64,000 bases of DNA from Papaver somniferum. Lineage: Eukaryota > Streptophyta > Magnoliopsida > Ranunculales > Papaveraceae. Each line of letters begins with the position of its first letter. The stretch's first letter is position 1. Where the stretch lies: assembly GCF_003573695.1 (NCBI RefSeq), contig NC_039359.1:87028566-87092565 (forward strand), written 5' to 3'. Below, one piece after another: positions 48,931-60,589 of the stretch. The notes beneath the pieces are model-generated. The model was not told where the DNA came from, made no database searches, and saw only the letters and a program-made list of their open reading frames with translations. The position numbers and the translations under genes are program-made.

Positions 48931-49816
48931 TTGAGTACCCTCATAATTTCATATGAAAAATCTCATATAGTCAGCATGGTTGGAATAAATATGTGGAGTC
49001 ACTATGAAAATACGTCACTTTGTTTTAATACCAACTCGTCAACTATGTTTGGTCGGCATGTTTTGTTTCAATCCAGCATACCGAATTTTCGTCATTTGAA
49101 TTTTAAAAGTGTTAATTCATTAATTTGAAGAATTAAACTAAGAAACAACTATCCAAATCCATTTTCCGAAGTGTTTTACTAGTGTTATAAAATTCTCAAA
49201 AAAATTGTTTCCATAAATAATAAAATTCATAAGTTAAGTCTAACCAAACCTAGATTCCATAACTTATAAGTCAAACTAACTAATCTAACTATATTAATTA
49301 AACTAAAACATGTTGATTAATGCTAATTAAACAAGGGTAATTTAGTCATTAACTATTTCCAAATGATCTTATTTTGTTTTTTCCTATATCCCCAATTAGT
49401 TTTCCTATAACCTAAAACAAAAGACAATTCCAAAAGTCAGAAATAAAAATAATTTGCTTCATAAAAAGACTTTTTTGTTTCCAGCAATTTGAAATTGTGT
49501 TTCTAAACTAAATTCTGGTTTTTCAACTTAATTAAATTAAAAAATAATTTCTGAAATGACACCCATAAGTTAATCAAGTAAAAATGGTGTTTGGATACAC
49601 TTTTAGAAATCGCTTTTCAACTTCTAGAAGCAATAAAATTTGAGATTGACTTCTAGAAACAAAAATACTAATTTCTTTATGAAATAAATTTTTCTGCTAG
49701 AAATGAAAGTTAGTCCTAACCATTGTTAGAAATATTTTATACTCATGTTCCCAAACTAAATTCTAATTTTCGACTTAAACAAGTATAAAATAACTTCGTA
49801 CGATGTATCCAGAGAT

Positions 49817-50429
49817 TAGGGGTGAGCAAAAATAACCCTGCGGGTTTTACCCAAACCAGTCCGTATTTTGGTGGGTCGACTTCCAATCTGTCGAGAAGCG
49901 GATTGGACGTGGGTATATTTTTAACACTGGTCGTTTTCACAGGTCGGACGCGGCTGGAATATCACTCATCCGTTGGATACCCGACCATAAAGATAATGTT
50001 AGTATGATACATATGTTAAGGTTATTGTAGAAATTGGTAAATAATATATAGTTTCTTATTGAGAAGCATTGAAGATCCTCACTGAATTCCAAATGTATCA
50101 ATTTTGGATTGATCGTAGGCTTTCACATCAATAAATATTATTAGTTTGGGTTTTGGAATGACAATGTGTTACTCTTGTTATGTATATTACTTATACTTTA
50201 GTAATCTAAGTTTTAAAACTAAATTGCAATACTCATATTGCCGTTTTCGTTTATAATTTTTTAAGATATGCAGATCCATCCACCTTCAATCCGCTTACCC
50301 ATTCACCCATAAATATCACATCTATCATATAATGAATTGGACACGGGTGAAAATCTCAAACAAAACATTTAGATGAATTAGATTCTGATGATACCAAATC
50401 CGCATCCGCTCATCCAGTGCTTGTTTTCA
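49817..50429. mobile_element. hAT-type MITE with 8-bp target duplication
   Basis: The 8-mer ccagagat flanks it at 49809-49816 and 50430-50437. The ends taggggtgagca and (reverse complement) tgaaaacaagca are inverted repeats that differ only by transitions. The start aggggtgagcaaaaataacc has the style of plant hAT MITEs. Copies A (28133-28140) and C (46852-46859) have a single ccagagat and no insert, which confirms the boundaries. It has no coding capacity and lies about 230 bp upstream of the RPL37 start. Confidence 0.85.
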
Positions 50430-50517
50430 CCAGAGATCCCCAAGTACCCTCAAAAACAAGTAGGCTTTTGCCTTTTGATAACATTTTTCTGTTTTGTTTT
50501 TTTGATCATGCGATAGA

Positions 50518-50661
50518 TGGGCCCAGGCCTTACTCAAACCACCTAGTCGGGGTGGCCAGACCCAACCTGGAACCGATTTAGGTTTTTCATCGCAATATAA
50601 ATTTACGGACTTCCTTGGCTTCGAAAACCCTAATACTACTGCGCCCAAAAAACAAGAAGAA
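50518..50661 (+). promoter_or_regulatory. RPL37 core promoter and 5' leader: site II box, TATA-like, telo-box
   Basis: TGGGCCCA at 50518-50525 is a palindromic site II-type box. AATATAAATT at 50594-50603 could serve as a TATA element. The telo-box AAACCCTAA is at 50625-50633. Site II plus telo-box is the known arrangement in plant ribosomal protein promoters and links them to growth. The transcription start is not visible but should lie close to the telo-box. Confidence 0.72.
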
Positions 50662-51924
50662 ATGGTGATTCCTCTTCTCGATTATCTCTACTCCTAATAC
50701 TTACGAGTTTATAGATCGATCTTCAGATAACCGTAGTTCTTGTTTTCTAATTTGATTTGATCTGTTGATTTTGATAGGGAAAAGGAACAGGAAGTTTTGG
50801 TAAGAGGAGAAACAAGACTCACACACTCTGTGTGAGATGTGGTCGTCGCAGTTATCATCTTCAGAAGAGTAGATGTGCTGCTTGTGGTTACCCAGCTGCT
50901 CGCCTTAGAAAGTGTAAGAATCGATTCTCAATTTCTTTGATTTCTCGACTTTTTCTGGCGTTTTTTTTTCTTTCTTTCTGCTGATTTATTGTTTGGATGA
51001 TCTTGTTTAGTTAACTGGAGTGAGAAAGCTCTACGTAGAAAGACTACTGGAAGTGGAAGGATGAGGCACCTTCGTAATGTTCCTCGCAGATTCAAGAGTG
51101 GTTTCAGAGAAGGTAATTTTCATTTCATATTTTTGATTTTCGTGTTGTTGTTTTAGGGTTTACTAGGAATACTATGCGGAATCGTCTGTATACATGAAAT
51201 TAGGCATTTCTTTTGCTTCCAACATGAAACCTTACCAGCTACTGGTAATGTTTGTACCTTTGTTAGCCATTAAGATTTGAGCTTAAAATGGAGGAAATCA
51301 TTAGGGTTTGCTGCTTTGATTAGCTTGAAATGTTTGCATAGTTAAATTCATGTCTTGTATGGTTGTTTTTAGTACTCTTGCCAACAATTGGTTCATCTCC
51401 CTGTAATTTTAACATATGGTGATGAAAGAAATAAGAATCTTCTATTGATAGTTGATATGATAGCCAGAGATAGAGAAAGAAATGATCGAAGACAGCGATT
51501 CAGTATGAAATTATTAAAACTGCACTAATTTTCTTATTGGAAATGCTATCTCAACCTAGAGATTTTCTCCCGATATATATCCTGACAGAGAGAGACAGTG
51601 GTACCCAATTTCCGTTGCACATATCCCACTGTTAAGCAGCAGATCTAGTCCATTGGCTACCCTGTCGATTTTTCTCGGGAGAAAGTGCGGTGGGTCTAAC
51701 GCTTCCATTTTCTTATTGCAATCGTGGGACACTACTGGTATTGAGCTGTGGAAATAAGTAGTGAACGCAGTGGTAGTTTGTAATGAAAAGGGCTCTAGTT
51801 CATATGTTTGGTTTAAGAAACTATTTTTGGCTGTTTATGTGTTGTATTGATATATATTATGCTATTGATTGATTCAGGAACTGAAGCAGCTCCAAGAAAG
51901 AAGGGTAGTTCAGCATCTGCTTAA
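50662..51924 (+). CDS. RPL37: 60S ribosomal protein eL37 (four coding exons)
   Basis: Exons are 50662-50664, 50778-50913, 51011-51112 and 51878-51924, all with GT-AG introns (the first intron starts gtgatt). Together they encode 95 residues plus stop, the same length as other plant eL37. The protein begins [20 protein letters not shown]19, C22, C34 and C37 form the zinc finger (CVRC...CAAC). The basic stretch [20 protein letters not shown] and the tail SSASA are as in the family. The start codon forms a coding exon of its own, followed by a phase-0 intron. eL37 is a core protein of the large cytosolic ribosomal subunit and binds 25S and 5.8S rRNA. Splice sites are read by eye but agree with the family sequence at every junction. 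Confidence 0.95.
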
Positions 51925-53400
51925 GGTGTAGAAGAATCATGTTGTGGGCTCCTTTTTGTAGTTTTTCTTTTAGTTGATTCTCAGCATCCATTGGATTATA
52001 GGAAAATACTTAAGGAAATACTTATCTTATGAGTGTCGCTCTAGACAGTTTTCTTCATTTTGGAGGAGGAAGTGTACATCTTCTTCCGTTTTTGTTACTG
52101 ACATGATTCAATTTTAATACCTTGGGATAATTTTTACGTTCAGTATGTGTTGCTCATATATTTCTTTAAGGTCTCAACTTTGTCAACCTTTTAAGCATTC
52201 ACACTACCTTTATGTGGTATTGTCGTATCCCTTGAACTTGGTTCCATTCTGTGTGTTTTTAGCTTCTGTAGAACTTATGATGCACTGTTTTTCTTAGCTT
52301 GCCTTACCGTCCGATTTGGAACCATTGTAGACTTTTGTGTTTACACATAGGATTTGTTGCTGTTACCTTGCTTTTCCTTCTGATTCTGAGTTATATGAAT
52401 GAAAAAGGGCCCTCTGGGAAACTGGTGGTGATTCTCAGAAAGATAATTTGGAACTTTTTAGATCTCCGAGTTTATTACATCTTTGGCTCTTGATGTTATT
52501 TTGATCCAATCTGCTGGAGTAGAAATTGTGTAAAATCATTTCAAGTGTAGACTCCCATTGGAGCCAAGCTTCCATATAATAATCCATGTATACAGACAGC
52601 AATGTTGAAAAATGCCTGCACAGTTTGCATCAGGTGCAAGATTGCAGCCAATTGATAAAGTTTTGTGCTGTTAACGGATCAAGAGAACAAGGATTCTACT
52701 AACAGCAATGGAATACAGTGCAAACTTTTCTTTTTCTCTCTCTTAGGTTAGATGGAAGTAGTTCTTTAAATGTTTTATGTCCTTTCTGAGAGATAAATCT
52801 GTTGGGGGTTTCTCATATTTCAGGAAATATGGCCGGACTAAGAACAACCGACAGCAGTTTGGATACTCTCTTTTTGGTTTTAAGATGTGTAACTTACACA
52901 CACGAAAAAAAAAATCCTCGACCTTGCGCAATAACAAGTGAAAAGAAAATGAAATTTTATTTCACATAGGGTGGGTTGAATTATAGAAATTTAGATCCTC
53001 AACGAGTAATTTCGAGAACAGCCTGCTGCTTCCTTTGGTAACAGAAAATGCTTGTTAGCTGTAATTCTGGTGGCGCACTTAATCGAAAATGTAAATTCAG
53101 CAGAGCTGGTCTAAAAAATTCAATAGATGCAAAACAGATTAATTACATGACCAAGGTAAAGAAAAACGTAGACAAAATTGAGTTTGCTTACAGTTTTATA
53201 TAATGTTAAGGCAAAAAAAAGGACCGAGACTTAAGGATCTTGTGTTCTATTAAGGTACACTCGCATGGTTTTGTTCAAGCTGAGCCAAAGATATGGGAGT
53301 GTGCTTTCAAATTTTCGTGCAATTTTTGGTGCAATTATCTTTGTTAAACTAGAGACACAACAAGAACAAGCTGAGATTAGGTAGAGTACTCGAGTCCAAA
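51925..53400. other. RPL37 3' region and intergenic DNA
   Basis: It should contain the 3' untranslated regions of RPL37 (+) and of the GTPase gene (-), which converge. No coding sequence or repeat could be supported here. Confidence 0.5.
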
Positions 53401-53414
53401 TGCCACAGTTAGTT

Positions 53415-56400
53415 TTAGTGCTTGAGCCAGTAATTTCTAAGCTGAGCCATGTGAAGGAGCATTTCGTCTCGACCTTGGTTTGTAACACTACTAGTCATAA
53501 TCCATGGCGGTGCTGATTGGAAGTATTCACGTATCAAATCCTGAAAATCTTCAACATTTTCCTCGGCTCTCTTCCCGCCATGCCTTTTCTTTTTTCGCTT
53601 GTCACACTTTGTGAAGATCAACGTCATTGGAATCTGAAAATGATAAATATTTCATGTCAGTTTAACTTTGGTACTAGGTTTACAAGGAATAGGTAAGTGA
53701 TAAATAGAACTGCAACACGAGGGGGATAAAAGAAAAGAAGTTACCTGATTTTGACCAAGCCAACTAGCATATTCGAGATCAATCTTTTTCGCTGGAATGC
53801 TAGCGTCAATAAGTAAGAAAACAGATACCAGTGTTGAGCGGTTGAGGAAATAATCTTTAGTAAACTTGCTCCAATCTGTTCGAACTTCATGGGGTGCATT
53901 TGCAAATCTGTTATTAAATACGCAAATCACTGGTTATTAGAAAACACGGAAATAGTTCTTGGACAAGCACATTATAAAATGGTGAATGACCATGCGGGCT
54001 AAGAAACCACAAACCAAAGTCTGGAAATAATAATTATTATGAGATACTATCTGTCTGCAGACACATAAGTCAAGAAGACTGTTGGTTTTCCACAATGCGA
54101 TACAAGAAAAAGAAATTCTACAGCATAGGTATAGACTGTTGAGTTTCTTTTATTTACCCGTATCCAGGCAAATCCACTAAGAACCAACTGTCATTTATCC
54201 TGAAATGGTTGATGCACTGTGTCTTTCCTGCAAACAGAGAAATAGGAACCTTCACGACATGATATAACCAACTTTTTTAAAACAGAAACACATGCATCAT
54301 TACAATGGTTTACTGCACTGGAAGGAACATATAGGAAAAATTATCCTCTTTTATTCGCAGAATGAAATGGCAAGCATCAAAATCAAGTTTTTTTAGTGTT
54401 TGGTAATCGCCTTATCACGCGAAATAATACAAAAGCAAGTATATTGATGCTTTCAAATTAACAGATTATATTCTGTGGTATCAGAGCTCAATTTGATTTC
54501 GTAACAAAATCTTGACATCGGAAAGGTTTTGTTCTTTCTTTTACTTCCCCATTTATTATGATTTCCAACTATGTTTTTGAAGTTTTAATCAAAATTCTAT
54601 TAGACATCCTGTTGATGTCCTTTTAAACTCTATTTGTTTTTGCGTTCAGGTTCATCTTGCATATCCTTGCAAGCTCAGAAACACGATAGTTTTCTTCGTG
54701 GTACATTGTCTCTCTGGTTCAGAACACCAGCTACTTGAATAACTACGAGAAAAAATATCGAAGATAAAACCTGCCAAGCATAATCAGGACATCTTGGATG
54801 ACAGAAATACAATAGCTAGAATGTAACACCACTTCAGGTGTCCACCTGGTGTTTCAGAACCCGGAAAATAGAAATCACTAGGCAAGTCCTTACCCTAAAA
54901 CACGGAGAATAGCAACTCAAGGGGGAGGTAGTGTGGTTACAACGACCTCAAATTACATTCTCTATTTGGTCATCTTTTAGTAAAAAAAAAATGGTGCCCA
55001 AGAAAGAGGCCAAACAAAGAAAGAAAACAAAAACCCCAAAAAGGCAAAGCGAAAAACAAGCGAAGTTCAATAGTCAAGGCACAAGTTCTTTTGACAGTAA
55101 AACAAGTTACTACTAGGAAGAAAAAGTAAAAATTTATTACGCGCAGCTTTTGCAGTACCTACTATTTCAAAGTCTAGTCTTTATAGCACCTAGAACAATG
55201 AGATAAATTAATGTATGATGGTTTGACGAGTCCAATCACTGTCCTTGTATGTAATTTGATCCAATTCTCCACTCCACCTCAAAGGCCACTGTCCTCATTT
55301 AACTCATCAGTCACTACTTACTGGTATTTACAAACAAACTCTTCTCTTTCCTTCCTTCCTCCCTCCCTTCTCTATCTTTATAAAATAAAATAAAGTAAAC
55401 AAAAGCAACCATTAATCTCCTACCCTAACCCTCTAAAATTGGGACCACACAACTCTCTAAAAGTTCTAGGTGCTATAAAGAAAAGACTAGACTTTGAAAT
55501 AGGAAGTCACACGTAATAATTTTTTTTGTTCTTCCTTCAGTTGGCGTGGTGGAGTACGAGGGTCAGTCCTTTTGACAGTAAAACAAGTTACTACTAGGAA
55601 GAAAAGTAAAAATTTATTACGCGTGGATTTCTATTTCAAAGTTCTAGGTGCTATAAAGAAAAGACTAGACTTTGAAATAGAAAGCCACGCGTAATAAATT
55701 TTTACTTTTTCTTCCTAGTAGTAACTTGTTTTATTGTCAAAAGGACTGACCCTCGTACTCCACCATGCCAACTGAAGGAAGAACAAAAAAACCAACAATC
55801 TAGGAGAACCTAAAGTAAGTGTCATAAGGCCATTCTAACCTCTGCAAAAATCAATAGGTTGAGAATGTAATGCCTAATCTGACCCCTACTAAGATGAGAG
55901 CCTTTCTTTGCAAAAGAATCTGCAAAAAAATTGACTTCTCCATAAGCATGACAGAAATGCAGGAATGAGTGATACTTCTTGTCCATTTGCCATCCATACA
56001 TGGCAAAAAACTGATCCAAAAAATATGGTACTGAGACTAATTAAAGAACTAGCTATCTTTACGAATTCTCGGTAGTCGGTACTGAACCAGGGTCCTTCAC
56101 TGATAATTTAAATTTTACGGTGATCCATAAGCTCTTGGATTCTGATCCAGTAACTTTGTGCTAACAAGAGCAGGAAGAATAAACTTCACATCCACTATTT
56201 AAAAATGATGATGGACAGGCGTAGGACATTTATCGAGGCAGGGAAATCAGATCTTAGCAACTTCCGTTGCCAGAGCACAACTAACGGAAAACACACTGAA
56301 CTACAGGTAGAACTAGGACTAAACATGTATAGTTTCACCAGTGAATTTGTGCACTCCCTTACGAGCTGCTTGCTTGCATATCTATTATGTTATTCATATA

Positions 56401-57012
56401 TCCATCATAGATTATGTATAAGATGAGCTAACCTAGTGTAAGAGTTTCCGAAAATACTACTGCATTTCATTTACATGTCTAATAAACAACTGAATTCTTA
56501 AAAACACATTAATACTAACCAGGCTTCTTGGATGTAAGCGCGAGCTTTTTCCGCCGCACAATTGAATTAACTAGAGATGATTTCCCAACATTTGATCTGC
56601 CAACAAGTGCAAATTCAGGAAGTCCATCAGAAGGACAATCTTCTGTTGTAACACTGCTCTTCACAAACTCAGCTTGTGATACCTGAGCATCTCTTGCATA
56701 CTTACTAAGAACTATATTTGAACCTCTTAAAACCCTTTTACTCAATGACCCAGATGAAATATCAGTTTCAGGAGGAATAAAAAGCTTTTCAATAGGAATT
56801 TCAATCTGGGTTTCTTCTGGATACACTACATCATCAGGAATTTCTATCTGGGTATCTTCTGATATATCAGTAGAGAAGTTAGGAATTGAGACAGATTCCG
56901 AGAAGGATAGAGAAGATTTGGATGTGCAGAAAAGAGTAAAAGTATTGGGTAATATTGTTCTGGAGAGATTTAATGGAGAAATTAATCTTGGGAAGTGATT
57001 GAGAAGCATCAT
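53415..57012 (-). CDS. EngB/YihA-type GTP-binding protein, probably organellar (four exons)
   Basis: Exons on the minus strand are 57012-56520, 54227-54158, 53907-53745 and 53633-53415, with GT-AG introns. They encode 314 residues. GTPase motifs: G1 GRSNVGKSS (residues 138-146), G3 DLPGYG (183-188), G4 TKCD (250-253) and a G5-like TSSV (289-292). The C-terminus [14 protein letters not shown] is typical of the plant EngB family. Residues 1-60 are rich in Ser, Leu and Pro with few acids, which suggests an organelle transit peptide. The best-known plant relative (Arabidopsis At2g22870) is needed for embryo development, and bacterial EngB assists large-subunit ribosome assembly. I chose the Met at 57012 ([10 protein letters not shown]) because relatives start at this level. 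An in-frame Met at 57111 would add 33 residues. Intron 1 is long (2.3 kb) and contains an inverted-repeat block and a LINE fragment. Confidence 0.92.
55050..55795. repeat. Nested inverted repeats (foldback element) in intron 1 of the GTPase gene
   Basis: The left arm, about 55520-55645, runs from gttcttccttcagttggc to ttctatttcaaag. It is the reverse complement of the right arm, about 55670-55791, with few mismatches. The loop is about 25 bases. A third copy of the arm lies at 55075-55195 (gacagtaaaacaagttacta to agtctagtctttatagcacc), and a partial one at 55462-55515. The block is either a foldback transposon or a MITE inserted into another copy of itself. No protein is encoded. Confidence 0.85.
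55822..56019 (-). mobile_element. LINE fragment: RNase H C-terminal piece in intron 1
   Basis: Translation of the minus strand gives [24 protein letters not shown]. This matches the last RNase H block (H.YREVN..AD..AKRG) of the LINEs at 12605 and 18300. It ends near the foldback block. It is a short 3' relic with no upstream LINE sequence seen. Confidence 0.6.
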
Positions 57013-57569
57013 TTCATCAGTGCAAAGCGAAGTCTCTGCAATTGGAATTTGGAAGATAAGTCTAAACCCTATCCGCTGTACCAAATAAATTGCGGCTTTT
57101 AAAGGTTCCACCTTGAAATTTGGTTCAGAAGAAAAATGAATCCAACTTTAGCTATTTCTTGATACAAATTTGATTATGGGTCATTCTGTTTTCACTTTCA
57201 GAATCAAAACCCTAGACTACACTGCGTTTCTTGATATTTTTCTGTATATCTTGGGTTTTAAGAAGAAAAGGATAAAATGCTAGGACTGACACCCCTTTGT
57301 ACTTGGGAGTTATGTCCCCAGCTTGGTGGGGTTTGGGGGCACTACATCGAACCCCCATTAGACCTTTTTTTTCCTTTATATTTTTGTGCCTTTTTTTTTA
57401 CCTGACATTTTTAGAGGCGACCTTGAAAGATTTAGGGGCGACTAATAAGATAGAAACGGGTCACCCAAACCTAATACGAAGCCACCTCTTATTTCAATTT
57501 TTTCAAAATGGCAAATATACCCTCAACAATTGGTAGTTAAATTTACTTTACTTTTCTTGTGTTACGAAA

Positions 57570-58680
57570 ACCATAATCGGTTGGTAAGGTGTATATAATC
57601 AGTAGTTACTTTTACAATCGGTAGGTAAGGTGTATATAGTTAGTTTTAGAGATTTTTTTTTGAGTTATTTAGTTTTAATTTTTAGTGGGAGAGAGAAGAA
57701 GAAAAAGAAAAAGAAAAAGAAATGGGAGAAAACCATTTTTCCTAAGTTAACAACAAACGTGGATGTGTATGACGAAGAAGGTGAAGAACATAATGCTGGA
57801 AATTTACTACCGGCTTAAAGAAGACGATTTGAGGTATTTGTTTAATGATCCAAATTTTTATGGAGAGGAAGCCCTAGACGAAGATTTCATGAAAGAAAAA
57901 GGAAAATCACACGAGATCGAAGTTAATAATGGATAAAACATACATGTATTGTTAAGAAATTCTAATAATCATTTTGTGTATGTTTGTTCGCTTTTGTAAA
58001 AAAAAAAAAAAATTTAATTTTTGCACGCATTTAATGCCATGAGCTATCCAGAATCGATACATAATGGAGTAAGCTATCTACCGATTATAAGATACTACAT
58101 CAAAATATATCTTTAATTGGTAGCCTCGTGAACTTAGACTAATGCCGACTATGAAAAACCCCCATATTGAACATTTCAATTTTAAATAATCGGTAGTAAT
58201 CCAATTGTATATAACTACCGATTATAAACGTCGCCCCAAATACAAATTTCCCCAAACTTATAATCTTTGGTTTGTTTCATTTTTCTACAATCGGTAGACT
58301 AAGTTTATTTTTTTAACCTTCGATTGTCAAAGTCGCCCCCAAAAAAAACTTTCTCCAAAATTGAAAATTTGTAGTTCTTCATATTTCATAATCAATAGTT
58401 GATAAATTTATTTACCTTTCGATAATGGTTATTGCACCAGAAAAAGAAATTACTTAACAATTTCGAACCTATAGTCGGTTCTACGATGTTTACATTTATT
58501 TCTCAATTTTTCATAATCGGGTGCTGGTTAACGAATAATACGTCCGACTATGCAAGTTTTTTGTATACGAGAACCGTGTATATAAAAATCGAAAATCTAA
58601 GCTCGTATTGTACTACCTATTATTTCATAATCGGTAGTAGATAATCTATCTCGTGCTTCCGATTATTATTTCCTAACTTG
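57570..58680. repeat. Left cluster of AATCGGTAG-type motif
   Basis: Copies or close variants of ATAATCGGTAG occur in both orientations. Positions include about 57571, 57596, 57612, 58078 (inverse), 58112, 58189, 58213 (inverse), 58289, 58389, 58500, 58629 and 58662 (inverse). Spacing is irregular, 15 to several hundred bases. This is the region before the transposase start. Confidence 0.8.
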
Positions 58681-58824
58681 TTGTTGCCATACGTGGGTAA
58701 TTGTAGCGGTTGATGATGATTTTTTCTCTCTCAAATAATATATGTTAAATGCTTAGGATTATGAAGTTTGTTTTTTTTTGTTATGTGCGCATTTTGTCAT
58801 TTGAAAGTAAGGTGGAGGAAAAAA

Positions 58825-59181
58825 ATGGCTTATCAACAAGGCAAAAGAGAAGTTGTACGCGTGGTAGTTCAGAACCGTTGCGTGAAGCCCATTCGGTTTG
58901 AAATGATATGTAAGCGAGGTGGAGAGAAAAAGAGTCACGAGGGAAAGAATCATAAGTACGTAAAGAAGACTAAGAGGAAATACCGAAGCCATATAAATAA
59001 GATTGGATGCCCATTTGAGGTTGTCATCTATAAGCCCGACGGTAGGGAAGGTAAAGAGTGGAAAATGTTTAAAGTTATTAATGGTTATCACCATGATGAT
59101 CCGAAAAGTCTTGTTGGTCATTTAATGGTTGCAAAGTTAAAACCACATGAAACAAACAATGAGGCCTATGAGGATTTGTAA
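58825..59181 (+). pseudogene. FAR1-type DNA-binding region of an MULE transposase
   Basis: From the ATG at 58825, MAYQQGKREVVRVVVQNR begins a ~119-residue segment. KKYVKKTKRKYRSHINKIGCPFEV-like sequence with IGCPF, then WKMFKVINGYHHDDPKSLVGH (W, HH and H), follows the pattern of FAR1/WRKY-GCM1 DNA-binding domains in MULE proteins: C..C..(F)..H.H. The N-terminal Cys is in RCVKPI. A stop at 59179-59181 ends it. It would recognise element ends. Confidence 0.68.
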
Positions 59182-60540
59182 AGAGAGTGTGATATTACAT
59201 ACGATAAAGACGGATGACCCAAACAACTTGTCTTCTTTGTCTACGACTAAGTTGGCGCTAGCTACAATCAAAAAGACGGAATGAGATGGTAGAACGGTTA
59301 TACAACAATAAGAGTGGTTAGCAGAGTTACTTGACTACATGTTGAGAAAGGAAGAAAAGGATGGTAAAATGGTTCATATTTCCTTGGCACATCCTTTGAT
59401 GATCCAATTGGCATAATGTTTTCATCAAATTTTATTGATAGATGCTACTTATAAGACAAACAAATATAAAATTCCGTTGTTGAACATTGTTTGCCACATT
59501 TCTGAAAAAAACACGTTCACCGTGGCGTGAGGTTTAATGGATCATGAAAACGACGTGAGTTTCATTTGGATGTTGCAAATATTATGGTCAACTTATAACG
59601 GGGAGCGTTTTCCAAGGGTTATTGTAGCAGATAACGATCAAGCCTTAATGAATGCAATAGCGGTAGTATTTTTGGAAGACCAAAACTTGCTCTGTATGTG
59701 GCACATTCAATGTAACGTCCTATCCAATTGCAAACATCATTTCCAATTTAAAAAACCAAGGAAGGGTACCAAGAGGTTGAAGGAAGAAGATGAACGCATT
59801 AGCAAATTGACCGTGGAAGAGAGAATGGAAGAAAAGAGGTTATTTGAAGAGAAATGGAAAGAGGATAGAATAAAATAGAAATTATTTATGAAAGCATAGG
59901 ACAAGATCGTTTGGTCGATAACCGAGGAAATTTATGAGGTTAACTTGAAGGAATTTGAGGATGAATGGGGCATTAATTATCCAAAACCCGTTGATTATTG
60001 TAAAACACAATGGTTGAGAGGTTTGTGTTTGCATGGACATATGAATATCGAAACTTTAAGAACGAGGAGACAAGTGACCTATTAAATAAAATACTACTCG
60101 GTAGTCAAAATGAAGTTGTGCCGATCCAAGAAGCAATACATGAATAGACCAATTGTGATCTCACAAAGACTATGGGTTGTATGGAATTTAATATACACAG
60201 ATTCCCTTTGGATAGGAAAGAATGATTCTAAAGGGATCATTGTTCACAAAGTTTTAAAATAGGAAATAGATCACATGATGAAATAATTGAAACTTTATAA
60301 AGAATACGATGACGAGAATGCAGTTTGTGTTTGCAAGGATATGATAGGTATTGGAATCCCGTGTCGTCATAAAGTGGGTAGGTATGTTGAAGTGATTGAC
60401 GCCAATGATATTCATCCATTTTGAAAGAAATTATCTTTTGATCCAAGCATCCCGGTTGTTAATGATCCGTCTTTCTTGGAGACAAAATTGTGTGCAAGAA
60501 TCGCCGAGCGTTACTCTTTAGCAAATGGCGCCAAATAGAA
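59182..60540 (+). pseudogene. MULE transposase DDE core and SWIM zinc finger, many stops
   Basis: LLIDATYKTNKYKIPLLNIV (about 59430-59490) has the first catalytic Asp. VIVADNDQALMNAI (about 59618-59660) has the second, and LCMWHIQCNVL (about 59690-59722) has the CxxH-type WH motif of MULEs. A stop near 59528 separates them. A SWIM zinc finger, CVCKDMIGIGIPCRH (C-x-C...C-x-H), is read at about 60326-60370. Stops and shifts fall around 59180-59400, 59528, 59876 and 60258, so no active transposase can be made. Confidence 0.75.
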
Positions 60541-60589
60541 AATATTGATGCACCATTTGAAATAGGCCCTTCACCCTTGTTTAAGGGAG

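Larger units (their letters stand above)
49400..50661 (+). repeat. Segmental copy D: direct upstream region of RPL37
   Basis: This is the copy that leads into the working gene. It aligns with copies A and C except for the inserted MITE at 49817-50429, which the others lack. Confidence 0.75.

Noticed and set aside
55211..55393. Short ORFs in intron 1 of the GTPase gene
   Set aside because: They lie between copies of the inverted repeat and have no domain or splice context.
57341..57346. cactac as a possible CACTA transposon end
   Set aside because: The coding region nearby is of the MULE/FAR1 type, and no matching inverted gtagtg end was found in the window.
57630..57818. Lys-rich 62-residue ORF before the MULE
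   Set aside because: Driven by an AAG/AAA run; the short acidic downstream part has no recognised domain. It could be a 5' piece of the element's protein, but I cannot support it.
58759..59121. Minus-strand ORF of 120 residues
   Set aside because: Shadow of the FAR1-like segment on the plus strand.
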